Positions 27,802 through 36,630 of a stretch of 64,000 bases of DNA are shown one piece after another. The notes beneath the pieces were generated by a model, which was not told where the DNA came from, ran no database searches, and saw nothing but the letters and a program-made list of their open reading frames with translations. A program made the position numbers and the translations under genes. Source of the stretch: Microbacteriaceae bacterium MWH-Ta3 (lineage in GTDB: Bacteria; Actinomycetota; Actinomycetes; Actinomycetales; Microbacteriaceae); the NCBI GenBank assembly GCA_003053925.1, contig QBKD01000001.1, forward strand, positions 682,001 through 746,000. The letters run 5' to 3'. How positions within the stretch are numbered: the stretch's first letter is position 1; each line of letters opens with the position of its first letter.

Positions 27802-27941
27802 TTTTCCACAGCGCAATTTCAGCAAAATACGCGGTCAGAAGCGTTTTTTGTGCCTCATCGTCATATTTATCCACAGTTATCCCCAGCTTGTCCCCAGAGT
27901 TGTGCGGCGTGGTTCACAGGTTTCCCACACACTTATCCACA
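27802..27941. other. DnaA-box cluster upstream of dnaB
   Basis: The 405-bp rplI-dnaB gap (27671-28075) contains, after the terminator, a row of DnaA-like boxes all in one orientation. They are TTTTCCACA (27802), perfect TTATCCACA (27867 and 27933), TTATCCCCA (27877), TTGTCCCCA (27888) and TTTCCCACA (27921). The number of perfect boxes equals that of oriC. A TTGACA at 28004-28009 with a poor -10 may be the dnaB promoter. The remaining sequence shows nothing else I recognise. Confidence 0.7.
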
Positions 27942-28075
27942 GCCCCATTTGCGTGATGGGGATATTCGCCCTAGCCTCAAAGCCGTGGGTCGTTTCGGGC
28001 CGGTTGACAGCGATGTCCCAGGTCTGCTTCATACTGAAAGACCACCCACATTTGAACGGCCAGCAAAGGACAACA

Positions 28076-29437
28076 GTGTCAGATCCGAACATGGACTTCG
28101 CATACGACGAAGGAGTGGAACGCCGGGTCCCGCCTCACGATGTCAGCGCTGAAATGAGCACACTCGGCGGAATGCTGCTGTCGAAAGATGCCGTCGGCGA
28201 GGTCATGGAATACGTCAAGGCCAAAGATTTCTACCTGCCCAAGCACGAAATCATCTTTGATGCCATCGTTACGCTGTTCGCTCACGCCGAACCCACCGAC
28301 GTGATCACTGTTGGAGAACAGCTGACCAAAACAGGCCAGCTTCAGAAGGTGGGCGGAGCAAACTATTTGCACACCCTGGCGGCATTCGTGCCGACTGCGG
28401 CGAACGCAGGTTATTACGCGGAAATCGTCGCCGACAAAGCCATTCTGCGACAGCTCGTGGAAACGGGAACACGCATCACACAACTGGGATATGCCGCCGA
28501 GGGCGAGCCTGTCAAATTGGTCGATGAGGCGCAGGCCGACGTCTTCGCAATTGGCAAGGGCGCCAAATCACAGGAAGCCGTGGGCATCGGCAACGCCTGG
28601 GAAGGTGTCGTGTCGGAAATCGAAGCGGCTGCCGGAAACGCCGCGGGAGGCGTGACGGGAGTCTCTACCGGGTTCCGTGAACTCGACGAACTGACCCATG
28701 GATTCCAGCCCGGTCAGCTCATCCTCATTGCGGCACGTCCGGGTATCGGTAAGTCGACGCTGGCTCTCGACTTCGCTCGCGGTGCCGCAATCAAGTCGCA
28801 GGAACCCACGGTGTTCTTTTCACTCGAAATGTCGCGCGGCGAAATCGCCATGCGTTTGATGTCTGCCGAGACGCGAATCTTCCTGAACAAAATCCGAAGC
28901 GGCAATATCGATGCCCGCGGCTGGTCGGAAATTGCCAAGGTGCATGCCAAGCTCAATGAGGCTCCGTTGTACATCGACGACAGCCCCAACCTCACTCTGG
29001 TCGAAATTCGATCCAAGTGCCGGCGCTTGAAGCAGCAACTGGGTCTGAAGATGATTGTTATCGACTATCTGCAACTTCTGACAAGCGGTAAAAAGGTAGA
29101 AAGTCGCCAGCAAGAGGTCTCGGAGTTCTCGCGTTCACTGAAGCTGCTTGCGAAAGAGCTGGGCGTGCCACTCATTGCCCTCTCACAGCTGAATCGTGGT
29201 TCCGAAAATCGCGAAAACAAGAAGCCCCAGCTGTCGGATCTGCGTGAATCTGGTTCACTCGAGCAAGACGCCGACATCGTCATTTTGTTGGAGCGCGACC
29301 CCTACGCGGATCAGGCGTCGGAAAGCGCAAACGACACCATTCTGAATATCGCCAAACACCGTAACGGACAGACCAAGGAACTCACCGTGCTGTTCGAAGG
29401 CGGGTTCTCACGCTTTTCGGAAATGGCGCAAATCTAG
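28076..29437 (+). CDS. dnaB: replicative DNA helicase DnaB
   Basis: A 453-residue hexameric helicase that unwinds DNA at the fork. The N-terminal domain starts PPHDVSAEMSTLGGMLLSKDAV, and the RecA-like motor has Walker A AARPGIGKST (220-228). Walker B lies in the MIVIDYLQLL segment, and LSQLNRGSENR and RESGSLEQDADIVILLERD also fit the family. No intein is present. I chose GTG 28076, which has AAAGGA 5 nt upstream; the frame is open back to 27848, but that stretch is the DnaA-box region. DciA, the likely loading partner, is encoded at 8 kb. Confidence 0.96.
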   Translation: MSDPNMDFAYDEGVERRVPPHDVSAEMSTLGGMLLSKDAVGEVMEYVKAKDFYLPKHEIIFDAIVTLFAHAEPTDVITVGEQLTKTGQLQKVGGANYLHTLAAFVPTAANAGYYAEIVADKAILRQLVETGTRITQLGYAAEGEPVKLVDEAQADVFAIGKGAKSQEAVGIGNAWEGVVSEIEAAAGNAAGGVTGVSTGFRELDELTHGFQPGQLILIAARPGIGKSTLALDFARGAAIKSQEPTVFFSLEMSRGEIAMRLMSAETRIFLNKIRSGNIDARGWSEIAKVHAKLNEAPLYIDDSPNLTLVEIRSKCRRLKQQLGLKMIVIDYLQLLTSGKKVESRQQEVSEFSRSLKLLAKELGVPLIALSQLNRGSENRENKKPQLSDLRESGSLEQDADIVILLERDPYADQASESANDTILNIAKHRNGQTKELTVLFEGGFSRFSEMAQI

Positions 29438-29469
29438 CGGCCGTATGCTGAAGGGGTCGAAAGGTAGTC

Positions 29470-29979
29470 GTGACCCATTTGTCATTACGCTCGCGCGTTC
29501 TCCCGTTCGTGTACCCGGCCTCGGGTCTCGTCGTGGGGTTGTTCATCACCTTTACGCAGCAACACGAGCTTGCGCTGGGTTTGTGGGGCTATCTGGTTGT
29601 TGCAGCAGCCTCGGTGATATCGGATATCACACAGCCGGCGATCATTCAACGCATCGGTCTCGTGGCCCAGGTAATCGTCATTGCGGCGGTATCCGCACTC
29701 GTGACGACCCTATGGACTCCCACTGTTCCACTGGTTGTTGCGCTCGTTGTGACCATCAGTCTGCTGCAGTGGATGCGCGTTCGCCAGACGGCCTCATCGT
29801 GGGCGCCCCTGCAATACCTCGCGCTTCCCGCCGCCCTCGTGCTGCTTTCCACGAACACCATCGCTGTGGTCGGCGCCATCGGCGCATGGGCGATAATTAT
29901 GGGAGTGTTTGACTCTCTTGCGCACATTGATTCACTGCGCACCCGCACAAAGGAAAATACACATGTCGAAGCGCGATAA
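29470..29979 (+). CDS. small integral membrane protein of unknown function
   Basis: A 169-residue protein that is hydrophobic over most of its length, with about five predicted helices (for example VLPFVYPASGLVVGLFITF and LVAQVIVIAAVSALVTTLW) and a short polar C-terminus. I do not recognise a family. The GTG at 29470 follows GAAAGG, and a TATGCT hexamer at 29444-29449 could be its -10 element. The stop overlaps the next gene by 17 nt, so the two are probably one unit of membrane proteins. Confidence 0.7.
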   Translation: MTHLSLRSRVLPFVYPASGLVVGLFITFTQQHELALGLWGYLVVAAASVISDITQPAIIQRIGLVAQVIVIAAVSALVTTLWTPTVPLVVALVVTISLLQWMRVRQTASSWAPLQYLALPAALVLLSTNTIAVVGAIGAWAIIMGVFDSLAHIDSLRTRTKENTHVEAR

Positions 29980-30184
29980 GACCCGCCCCGCGGAACTGTT
30001 GGGAATTGCCGGCGCAATTGCCGGTTTCATCGGACTCATCACGCTCATGACGACACGCGACGTGGTGTTCGCCGCGATTTTCGCTGGCCTGTTCTTTGTT
30101 GCGTCACTCGTGGTGCTGGCCATGATTGTGCTGACCATGACCCCGACCCTGCCGTCCAATAAGGGCGACAAGGCCCACGACTAG
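29963..30184 (+). CDS. two-helix membrane protein of unknown function
   Basis: A 73-residue protein with a charged N-terminus (MSKRDKTRPAE) and two hydrophobic helices, LLGIAGAIAGFIGLITLM and VVFAAIFAGLFFVASLVVLA, ending in a polar tail. No family recognised. ATG 29963 is preceded by AAAGGAAAATACAC, and the gene begins inside the end of the previous one. Its stop shares the tetranucleotide CTAG with the stop of convergent purB. Confidence 0.7.
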   Translation: MSKRDKTRPAELLGIAGAIAGFIGLITLMTTRDVVFAAIFAGLFFVASLVVLAMIVLTMTPTLPSNKGDKAHD

Positions 30185-31557
30185 TTCAGGTAGTCCACCA
30201 GCTGGTTGGCAACACCCGTGTACGTCGCGGGGGTAAGCGCGCGCAGTCGCGCCTTGCCTGACTCGCTCATCTCGAGTCCCTCCACAAACACGGCAAGGTC
30301 ATCGGCCGTCAGGCGCTTACCGCGCGTGAGGTTCTTGAGAAGCTCGTACGGGTTGTCGATCTGAGTGGTGCCGGCGACACGTTCGGCCCGCAGAGCAGTC
30401 TGAATCGCTTCACCCAGCACCTCGATGTTGTCGCCGAGGTCTGCGAGCAGCGCCTCGCGGTTCAACGACACTTCGTGAAGTCCGCGGTGGATGTTCGACA
30501 ACGCCAGGACGGCGTGACCCAGCGCCACACCAAAATTGCGTTGGGTGGTGGAATCGGTCAGATCGCGCTGCATGCGTGAGGTCACGAGCGTGGACGCAAG
30601 CGAATCGCACAAAGCGTTCGACAATTCGAGGTTCGCCTCGGCGTTTTCGAAGCGGATGGGGTTCACCTTGTGGGGCATGGTCGACGAACCCGTGGCGCCA
30701 GCGACCGGGATCTGCGTGAGGTAACCCAACGAAATGTAGGTCCAGACGTCGGTGCACAGGTTGTGCAAGACACGATTCACGTGCGCAATGCGCGTGAGGA
30801 TCTGCGCCTGGGTGTCGTGCGATTCGATCTGGGTGGTCAGCGGGTTCCATTCCAGGCCCAGGTGGGTCACGAAGGCACGCGACTCGGAAATCCAATCAAT
30901 CTCGGGTGCCGCGGCATAGTGCGCAGAGAAGGTCCCCGTTGCTCCCGAAAACTTTCCGGTCAGCGCGACCTCATCGACGCTCGCCACAAGACGCGTCAGG
31001 CGGTGCACGAAAACGGCGAGTTCCTTGCCAAAGGTGGTGGGCGTTGCGGGCTGGCCATGAGTGCGGGCCAGCATGGGCGCATCGCGATACTCGCGCGCCA
31101 ATTCAGTGAGCTTCGAGAGAACCTGGTCGACAGCGGGACGCCACACGGTACGAACGGCCTTGTTCAGGGTGATGCCATAGGACAGGTTGTTGATGTCCTC
31201 GCTGGTGCACGCAAAGTGCGTGAGTTCGGCAAGGCGGCCCAACCCCAGACGCTCAAGGTGCTCGCGCACCAGGTATTCCACGGCCTTGACGTCGTGACGA
31301 GTAGTGGCCTCGAAGTGCGCAATGCGCGCCACATCGTCGTCGCCAAAGTTCGCGATGACCTCGCGCAGCGCCGTCTTCTCCGCATCCGTGATCGAGGTGC
31401 CAAAGGCGCCAATCGACGCCAGGTGAATCAGCCACTCGATTTCCACGGTGACACGTGCGTGGTTGAGTCCGGCCTCGGACAAGTACGCACCCAGTTCGCT
31501 CACCGCCTCGCGATAGCGACCATCAAGGGGGGAGAGGGGCTGTACAGAGAGGCTCAT
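30181..31557 (-). CDS. purB: adenylosuccinate lyase
   Basis: A 458-residue member of the fumarase/aspartase superfamily. It acts twice in purine synthesis, cleaving SAICAR to AICAR and adenylosuccinate to AMP, each time releasing fumarate. The superfamily signature GSSTMPHKVNPIRFENAE is present, with THFACTSEDINNLSYG and LARTHGQPATPTTFGKE supplying active-site residues. It belongs to the 450-residue E. coli-like subclass. The ATG at 31557 has no clear ribosome site. The 3' end overlaps the stop of the convergent small gene by 4 nt. Confidence 0.95.
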   Translation of the reverse strand: MSLSVQPLSPLDGRYREAVSELGAYLSEAGLNHARVTVEIEWLIHLASIGAFGTSITDAEKTALREVIANFGDDDVARIAHFEATTRHDVKAVEYLVREHLERLGLGRLAELTHFACTSEDINNLSYGITLNKAVRTVWRPAVDQVLSKLTELAREYRDAPMLARTHGQPATPTTFGKELAVFVHRLTRLVASVDEVALTGKFSGATGTFSAHYAAAPEIDWISESRAFVTHLGLEWNPLTTQIESHDTQAQILTRIAHVNRVLHNLCTDVWTYISLGYLTQIPVAGATGSSTMPHKVNPIRFENAEANLELSNALCDSLASTLVTSRMQRDLTDSTTQRNFGVALGHAVLALSNIHRGLHEVSLNREALLADLGDNIEVLGEAIQTALRAERVAGTTQIDNPYELLKNLTRGKRLTADDLAVFVEGLEMSESGKARLRALTPATYTGVANQLVDYLN

Positions 31558-31696
31558 GGCTCAATTCTCTCGCATTTTCCCCAGGTGAGTGTCATAACTC
31601 GGTTATCGACAGTGGGGTTCACCCCGCCCTTCCCGACGCGCACAATCACGCAGAGTTAGAGGCGACGACAGCGAGGGCACGAGCGGAGGTGCACGT

Positions 31697-31900
31697 ATGA
31701 TTAACATTCCACAGGGACATAGTGCGGTCGCGGAATTGTTGAGCGAAGCAACCGTTCACTTGGGCCGTGCCCTGTCGCGCGAGGGGTGGAGCGGCGCGAG
31801 TCGCGAACTTAGTGATTGCGATATCGAGGCATGGCGCCGCGAACTTTCCGTATTAGCGGATTCGTATGCTGCGGACACCGGCGCAGGTCGAGGCGGGTGA
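31697..31900 (+). CDS. small helical protein, possibly WXG-like
   Basis: A 67-residue protein of unknown function. Two predicted helices (AVAELLSEATVHLGRALSRE and DIEAWRRELSVLADSYAAD) flank a WSG tripeptide at about residues 31-33, resembling the WXG turn of WXG100 proteins but in a shorter chain. ATG 31697 has a strong GGAGG ribosome site. The stop overlaps the next start (TGATG), so it is coupled to the hydrolase gene. The WXG relation is only a suggestion. Confidence 0.65.
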   Translation: MINIPQGHSAVAELLSEATVHLGRALSREGWSGASRELSDCDIEAWRRELSVLADSYAADTGAGRGG

Positions 31901-33018
31901 TGACCACCGTCACAATCCCCCGCGGCCAGATGGCGTTTGTCGCGGAGTGCCTGGGGTTGATGGTCCACGATATTCGCCGTGCCGCCGAGGCATTGTCGGG
32001 CACGGCCTTCGTCAGCGGCATGTCGGATGGAACGGCCCTCTACACCGCCACATTCGTCGAGCGTGCGCGAATTGAGTTCCTTCGGGACTCGTTATTAGAC
32101 CGCGCGCAAACGTTGGAGCACCTGGCAATGACAATGGATTCCCGCGAGTTTGACCGCGCTGCGCTTGCGGCGGCCTCGTCGCTCGCGGGATCCGGCCCGG
32201 GAATTGTGGGGCTTGGCATGGCAATGGGTGTGGTGCAGTCGATTGCTGCTGTGACGGGCCTTCGCCACGTGGCGAACTCGGCGCAAGGACTTATGCCGCG
32301 CGGGCCTGTTACGGTTCCCGTTGTCGTGGTCAATGCGGAACGCAGCCTTGAGGTGCAGCCTCCCACCACGATTCATGAACGCATTGCACGGCTACCGTCT
32401 GGCGCGGAGCGAATTCGCGTCGAAAAATATGGCTCAGGAGACACGGCTCAATTTGAAGTGTTTATTTCGGGCACGGATTCCCTGTTAAACCCGGACAACC
32501 CCTTCGATATGTCGCAAAACCTTGCACTGGCAACCACGGACCGATCGGCATCACTCGAGGCGGTTGCCGCGGCGCTGCGTAGGGCCGGAGCAACTTCGGA
32601 TTCACCGTTGGTTGTCACGGGTCATTCACAGGGTGGGCTCGTTGCCCTTGCGCTGGCATCCAGTGAGCGGTGGAACGTCACGGGAATCATTACCGCGGGA
32701 ACGCCGGTCGAGGTTGTGACGATTCCCGAAGGAATTCCTATGATTCATCTCGAACACCTGGAAGACCCCGTCGCGGCATTGGCGGGCCATCCGAGTTCGG
32801 ATCGAGGCGAGACTTGGTTAAGCCCCGCGCCGTATGGCGAACGGCTCATGGATGCGCACGCTGCCGTCACGTACGGCGAATCGTCTCGTGTGCTCGATTC
32901 GGCACCCAGCCCGTTTGTCCAGAAAGTGACCGCGGAGTGGCAGATTTATGGCCGCGGCACCGCCACGTGGTACTCGGCGACGAACGTTAGCGGGCCTTCA
33001 CGATCGGGCGCAGAATGA
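31900..33018 (+). CDS. alpha/beta hydrolase with helical N-terminal domain
   Basis: A 372-residue protein. Residues 1-130 are alanine-rich and predicted helical, without a signal peptide. Residues 170-330 look like an alpha/beta hydrolase, with nucleophile elbow VVTGHSQGGLVALALA (Ser243) and likely acid/His partners near HLEHLEDPVAAL and DAHAAV. The N-terminal layout recalls actinobacterial proteins that pair a WXG-like helical part with a lipase-like domain. ATG 31900 overlaps the preceding stop. The 3' end overlaps the convergent holin-family gene by 32 nt. Substrate unknown. Confidence 0.75.
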   Translation: MTTVTIPRGQMAFVAECLGLMVHDIRRAAEALSGTAFVSGMSDGTALYTATFVERARIEFLRDSLLDRAQTLEHLAMTMDSREFDRAALAAASSLAGSGPGIVGLGMAMGVVQSIAAVTGLRHVANSAQGLMPRGPVTVPVVVVNAERSLEVQPPTTIHERIARLPSGAERIRVEKYGSGDTAQFEVFISGTDSLLNPDNPFDMSQNLALATTDRSASLEAVAAALRRAGATSDSPLVVTGHSQGGLVALALASSERWNVTGIITAGTPVEVVTIPEGIPMIHLEHLEDPVAALAGHPSSDRGETWLSPAPYGERLMDAHAAVTYGESSRVLDSAPSPFVQKVTAEWQIYGRGTATWYSATNVSGPSRSGAE

Positions 33019-33379
33019 CACCCAAAACCCAGTTGCACAACGACAGTACGACGGCACCGATGATGCCCCAACCGAAGTTCTCGACGACAAGACCGAAGCC
33101 CAGGCTTTCCGAAATGGCGGCGACCAACAGCAACAGTGCACCGTTAATAACGAGCGCCACGAGGCCGAGGGTCAGAATGTACAGCGGGAACGCCACGATA
33201 CGCACAAAGTTTCCAATGATGCCGTTCACCAGTCCAAAGATGCCCGCGACAACCAGGTACGTCAGCACGGTGTCATTGGATCCGGTGCCGAAGGGGACCA
33301 CGTGGATGCCGTCAACAAAGAAGTCCGCGACCCAGAGAGCCACCGCATTAATAAGAAGTCCGAATACCAAACGCACCAT
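32987..33379 (-). CDS. four-helix phage-holin-family membrane protein
   Basis: A 130-residue protein with four hydrophobic segments: LVFGLLINAVALWVADFFV, VLTYLVVAGIFGLVNGIIGNFV, FPLYILTLGLVALVINGALLLLV and GWGIIGAVVLSLCNWVLGVIL. This is the pattern of the mycobacterial four-TM holin family (PF04020-type), which is chromosomally encoded in many bacteria without any phage. Function is unclear. I start at ATG 33379 because TAGGGT lies 7 nt upstream; the GTG at 33388 would fall inside that hexamer. Confidence 0.8.
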   Translation of the reverse strand: MVRLVFGLLINAVALWVADFFVDGIHVVPFGTGSNDTVLTYLVVAGIFGLVNGIIGNFVRIVAFPLYILTLGLVALVINGALLLLVAAISESLGFGLVVENFGWGIIGAVVLSLCNWVLGVILRPIVKAR

Positions 33380-33386
33380 GTGTTCC

Positions 33387-33392
33387 ACCCTA
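33387..33392 (-). promoter_or_regulatory. -10 element, leaderless holin-family gene
   Basis: TAGGGT on the minus strand, 7 nt before ATG 33379. The divergent hisC -10 lies only 22 bp away. Confidence 0.45.
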
Positions 33393-33413
33393 ATCCACGG
33401 TCTGCGACAGGTT

Positions 33414-33419
33414 TAGGCT
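33414..33419 (+). promoter_or_regulatory. -10 element, leaderless hisC-type gene
   Basis: TAGGCT followed by 6 nt and GTG 33426. The position argues for GTG 33426 rather than GTG 33420 as the real start codon. Confidence 0.55.
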
Positions 33420-33425
33420 GTGGGG

Positions 33426-34499
33426 GTGAACCTTTTCAACGCCGACAGCGGAATCCAGATTCGCCCCGAGATTCGCGCATTGCCCGCATACCGACAGGGC
33501 CGACCGGCTCCGGCCGATGCGTTTAAGTTGTCGTCCAACGAAAATCCGTATCCCACTCCGGCATGGGTAATCGAGGCCATGGCCGATGTGGACATTGCGC
33601 GTTACCCGGAATCAACCTCGCGCGAGTTGCGCGAGCGTCTGGCCGAAATCTGGGGCTGCGCAACAGATGAGATCATCGTGGGTGCGGGTTCGGTGTCGTT
33701 GTTGTACCAGCTGATTCTTGCGGTAGCTGGCCCGGGCGACGAGGTCATCTTCCCGTGGCGTTCCTTCGAGGCGTACCCCTGGTTGGTCACTGTGGCGGGC
33801 GCTACGCGGGTACAGGTACCCAATTCGGTTGATCACCGTCACGATCTGGACGCGATGGCGGCGGCAATCACACCGGCAACGCGTGCGGTCATTGTGTGCA
33901 CGCCCAATAACCCGACCGGTGCTGCGGTGACCGCTGCCGAGTTCCGCGATTTTATGGCGAAGGTCCCGGCGAACGTGTTGGTGATCCTCGACGAGGCGTA
34001 CGCCGAGTTCTCGCACGACCCCGAGATTGTCTGCGGAAAGAAGATCCGTGGCGACTACCCCAACGTGGTGACATTGCGCACGTTCAGCAAGGCATACGGA
34101 CTAGCTGGCCTGCGTATCGGGTACGGAATCGGGCCCATCGATATTCTTCAGGCCGCGACCTCGACGGCAATTCCCATGGTGGTGACAGCGCAGGCTCAGC
34201 GCGCGGCGCTGGCTGTTCTTAATCACGCCGATGACGCCATGGCGGTTGTTCACAAGATTTGCGAACGGCGCGATGCCGTCTGGGCGGCGTTACGCGAACA
34301 GGGGTGGGATACCCCGAGGCCGCACGGAAATTTTGTGTGGCTGCCGACCGGCACGGACACCGACAGGGTCGCCGCAGGACTCGAAGCAGGCGGAATCATT
34401 ACCCGTGTGTTTGCCGGCGAGGGAATTCGAATCACGATTGGCGAACCCGAATCTGTGGATGTTCTCCTAAGAATCTGCGCTGACATTGTGTCTGGGTAA
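33426..34499 (+). CDS. hisC: histidinol-phosphate-type aminotransferase
   Basis: A 357-residue fold-type I aminotransferase of the HisC group. It shows KLSSNENPYPTPAWVIEAM, the CTPNNPTGAAV and ILDEAYAEF motifs, and the PLP lysine in TLRTFSKAYGLAGLRIGYG. HisC converts imidazole acetol phosphate to histidinol phosphate; paralogues act on aromatic amino acids. It is not in a his operon but sits just before a 2-oxoacid dehydrogenase operon, so an aromatic or branched-chain role is also possible. Start chosen from the leaderless promoter. Confidence 0.82.
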   Translation: MNLFNADSGIQIRPEIRALPAYRQGRPAPADAFKLSSNENPYPTPAWVIEAMADVDIARYPESTSRELRERLAEIWGCATDEIIVGAGSVSLLYQLILAVAGPGDEVIFPWRSFEAYPWLVTVAGATRVQVPNSVDHRHDLDAMAAAITPATRAVIVCTPNNPTGAAVTAAEFRDFMAKVPANVLVILDEAYAEFSHDPEIVCGKKIRGDYPNVVTLRTFSKAYGLAGLRIGYGIGPIDILQAATSTAIPMVVTAQAQRAALAVLNHADDAMAVVHKICERRDAVWAALREQGWDTPRPHGNFVWLPTGTDTDRVAAGLEAGGIITRVFAGEGIRITIGEPESVDVLLRICADIVSG

Positions 34500-34523
34500 C
34501 TACGAAGACGGTTCGTTCACGGC

Positions 34524-34529
34524 TAGATT
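34524..34529 (+). promoter_or_regulatory. -10 element, leaderless pdhA-type gene
   Basis: TAGATT, then 6 nt (GAATTC), then ATG 34536. No ribosome site is present. Confidence 0.5.
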
Positions 34530-34535
34530 GAATTC

Positions 34536-35648
34536 ATGCCGTACACCGAGGCGACTCTTCAACTGCTGACGACTGACGGAACGCTCGTCGAAAATGACCG
34601 CGTTGCGCCCTATCGTCCACTTGTTGACGCACTGACCGATCAGCAACTTCAGGATTTTTATCGCGAAATGGTGGTGACTCGCCGGTTCGATATCGAGGCG
34701 GGAAACCTCCAGCGACAGGGCCAGCTGGCGCTGTGGATTCCCAGCCTGGGGCAGGAAGCTGCGCAGGTGGGCTCGGCGTTCGCCACCCGTTCGCAGGACA
34801 CCATTTTTCCCTCGTATCGCGAACATTCGATTGCCCGCATTCGTGGCATCGACCCCATTCATATCATTGAGCTTCTGCGTGGCGTGACCAACGGTGGGTG
34901 GAACCCCAACGATTCAAAGTTCCGCTTGTACACCCTCGTTCTGGGAACCCAGACTCTGCATGCAGCGGGTTACGCCATGGGCATCGCGTTCGACGGCAAG
35001 ACCGGCACGGGCAACCTCGATACCGACGAGGCCACAATCGTGTATTTCGGCGACGGCTCGTCCAGCGAGGGCGATGTCAACGAGGCCATGGTCTTCGCGC
35101 AGTCGTACCAGTCGCCTCTGGTGTTCTTCTTGCAGAACAACCAGTACGCCATTTCGGTGCCCGTCGAACGCCAGTCACGAAGCCCGCTGTACAAGCGCGG
35201 CGAGGGCTTCGGAATCGAATCGCACCAGATTGATGGCAACGACGTTCTGATTTCCTATGCCGTGACCCGCGCATCTCTGGACGAGGCACGTGCCGGCAAG
35301 GGACCGCGTTGGATCGAGGCGCAGACCTACCGTCTGGGTGCGCACACCACCAGCGACGACCCCACCAAGTACCGCCAGGCGTCGGAAGAGGAGTACTGGA
35401 AGCAGCGCGATCCCATCTCGCGCTACGAATTGTTCCTGCGCGCCAAGGGTGCCTCGGAATCGTTCTTTGCCGAGGTCAAGGCAGAAGGTGAAGACCTCGC
35501 GGCCGACATTCGAGCGCGAACTGTCACCCTGACCGCACCGCCGGTCGAAACCATCTTCAATCACGTGTACACCGACGAGCACCCATTGATGGCAGCGCAG
35601 CACCAGTGGCTGAAGGATTACGACGCATCGTTTGGAGGCGCCTCGTGA
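34536..35648 (+). CDS. pdhA: 2-oxoacid dehydrogenase E1 component, alpha subunit
   Basis: A 370-residue thiamine-diphosphate enzyme subunit. The TPP motif runs from GDGSSSEGDVNEAM to QNNQYAISVP. Upstream are SLGQEAAQVGSAFA and FPSYREHSIARIRG, typical of heterotetrameric PDH/BCKDH E1 alpha. It decarboxylates a 2-oxoacid, pyruvate or branched-chain, and hands the acyl group to lipoyl E2. The three genes E1 alpha, E1 beta and E2 form one operon without E3. In mycobacteria the comparable operon acts on branched-chain oxoacids, so substrate choice is uncertain. GTGA overlap with the next gene. Confidence 0.88.
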   Translation: MPYTEATLQLLTTDGTLVENDRVAPYRPLVDALTDQQLQDFYREMVVTRRFDIEAGNLQRQGQLALWIPSLGQEAAQVGSAFATRSQDTIFPSYREHSIARIRGIDPIHIIELLRGVTNGGWNPNDSKFRLYTLVLGTQTLHAAGYAMGIAFDGKTGTGNLDTDEATIVYFGDGSSSEGDVNEAMVFAQSYQSPLVFFLQNNQYAISVPVERQSRSPLYKRGEGFGIESHQIDGNDVLISYAVTRASLDEARAGKGPRWIEAQTYRLGAHTTSDDPTKYRQASEEEYWKQRDPISRYELFLRAKGASESFFAEVKAEGEDLAADIRARTVTLTAPPVETIFNHVYTDEHPLMAAQHQWLKDYDASFGGAS

Positions 35649-36622
35649 GTGAAATGTTGTCGATGGCCAAGGCCATCAACCTGGGACTCAAGCAGGCAAT
35701 GACCGACGATTCGTCCGTCATTCTCATGGGCGAAGACATTGGAACGCTGGGTGGCGTATTCCGTGTGACCGAGGGCCTGAAGACCGAATTCGGCGAAAAC
35801 CGTGTTCTGGACACCCCGTTGGCAGAATCGGGAATCGTGGGAACGGCCATTGGTTTGGCCATGCGCGGGTATCGCCCCGTGTGTGAAATCCAGTTCGACG
35901 GTTTCGTGTTCCCCGCCTTTGACCAGATCGTGTCGCAGCTGGCCAAGCAGACTTCGCGTCACCAGGGAACCCAGTCCTTCCCCGTCGTGATTCGCATCCC
36001 GTATGGCGGACACATCGGTGCAGTCGAGCATCACCAGGAAAGCCCCGAGGCCTATTTTGCGCACACCGCGGGCTTGCGCGTGATGTCGCCGGCAACACCG
36101 AACGACGGTTTCCACATGATTCAGCAGGCGATCCGGTCGAATGACCCCGTGATCTTCCTCGAGCCCAAGGCGCGGTACTGGCCCAAGGGCGAGGTCGACA
36201 TGAATTCCACGCCGGCACCCGTGTATCAGTCACGCGTGGTGCGCACCGGAACCGACGCCACCCTGGTGGGACACGGCGCCATGGTCGCGATGCTGTTGGA
36301 TGCCGCGGAATTGGCCGCACAGGAAGGCCGTTCGCTCGAGGTCATCGACCTGCGATCGATTTCGCCCATCGACTACGACCCCATCGTGGCGTCAGTCGGC
36401 AAGACGGGCCGCCTGATTGTGGCCCAGGAAGCCCCGGGGAACGCCAGCGTGGGTTCCGAAATTGCCGCAACCATTTCCGAGCGCGCGTTCTTCTCGCTCG
36501 AGGCCCCCGTGCAGCGCGTGAGTGGTTTTGACACGCCATTCCCGCCGGCGAACCTCGAATCCATTTATCTGCCCGACGTGGACCGCATCTTGGATGCCGT
36601 CGACCGAGCACTGGCGTACTAG
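35645..36622 (+). CDS. pdhB: 2-oxoacid dehydrogenase E1 component, beta subunit
   Basis: A 325-residue E1 beta subunit. Signatures are [46 protein letters not shown] and the [13 protein letters not shown] segment of the C-terminal domain. It pairs with the alpha subunit to form the TPP site. The GTG start at 35645 overlaps the stop of the alpha gene (GTGA), so the two are made in equal amounts. The E2 gene follows 8 nt later. Confidence 0.92.
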   Translation: MSEMLSMAKAINLGLKQAMTDDSSVILMGEDIGTLGGVFRVTEGLKTEFGENRVLDTPLAESGIVGTAIGLAMRGYRPVCEIQFDGFVFPAFDQIVSQLAKQTSRHQGTQSFPVVIRIPYGGHIGAVEHHQESPEAYFAHTAGLRVMSPATPNDGFHMIQQAIRSNDPVIFLEPKARYWPKGEVDMNSTPAPVYQSRVVRTGTDATLVGHGAMVAMLLDAAELAAQEGRSLEVIDLRSISPIDYDPIVASVGKTGRLIVAQEAPGNASVGSEIAATISERAFFSLEAPVQRVSGFDTPFPPANLESIYLPDVDRILDAVDRALAY

Positions 36623-36630
36623 GAGGCATC

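Noticed and set aside
32987-33388. Phage remnant suggested by the holin-family protein
   Set aside because: This four-TM holin family is commonly chromosomal, and no other phage gene, integrase or attachment site is visible.
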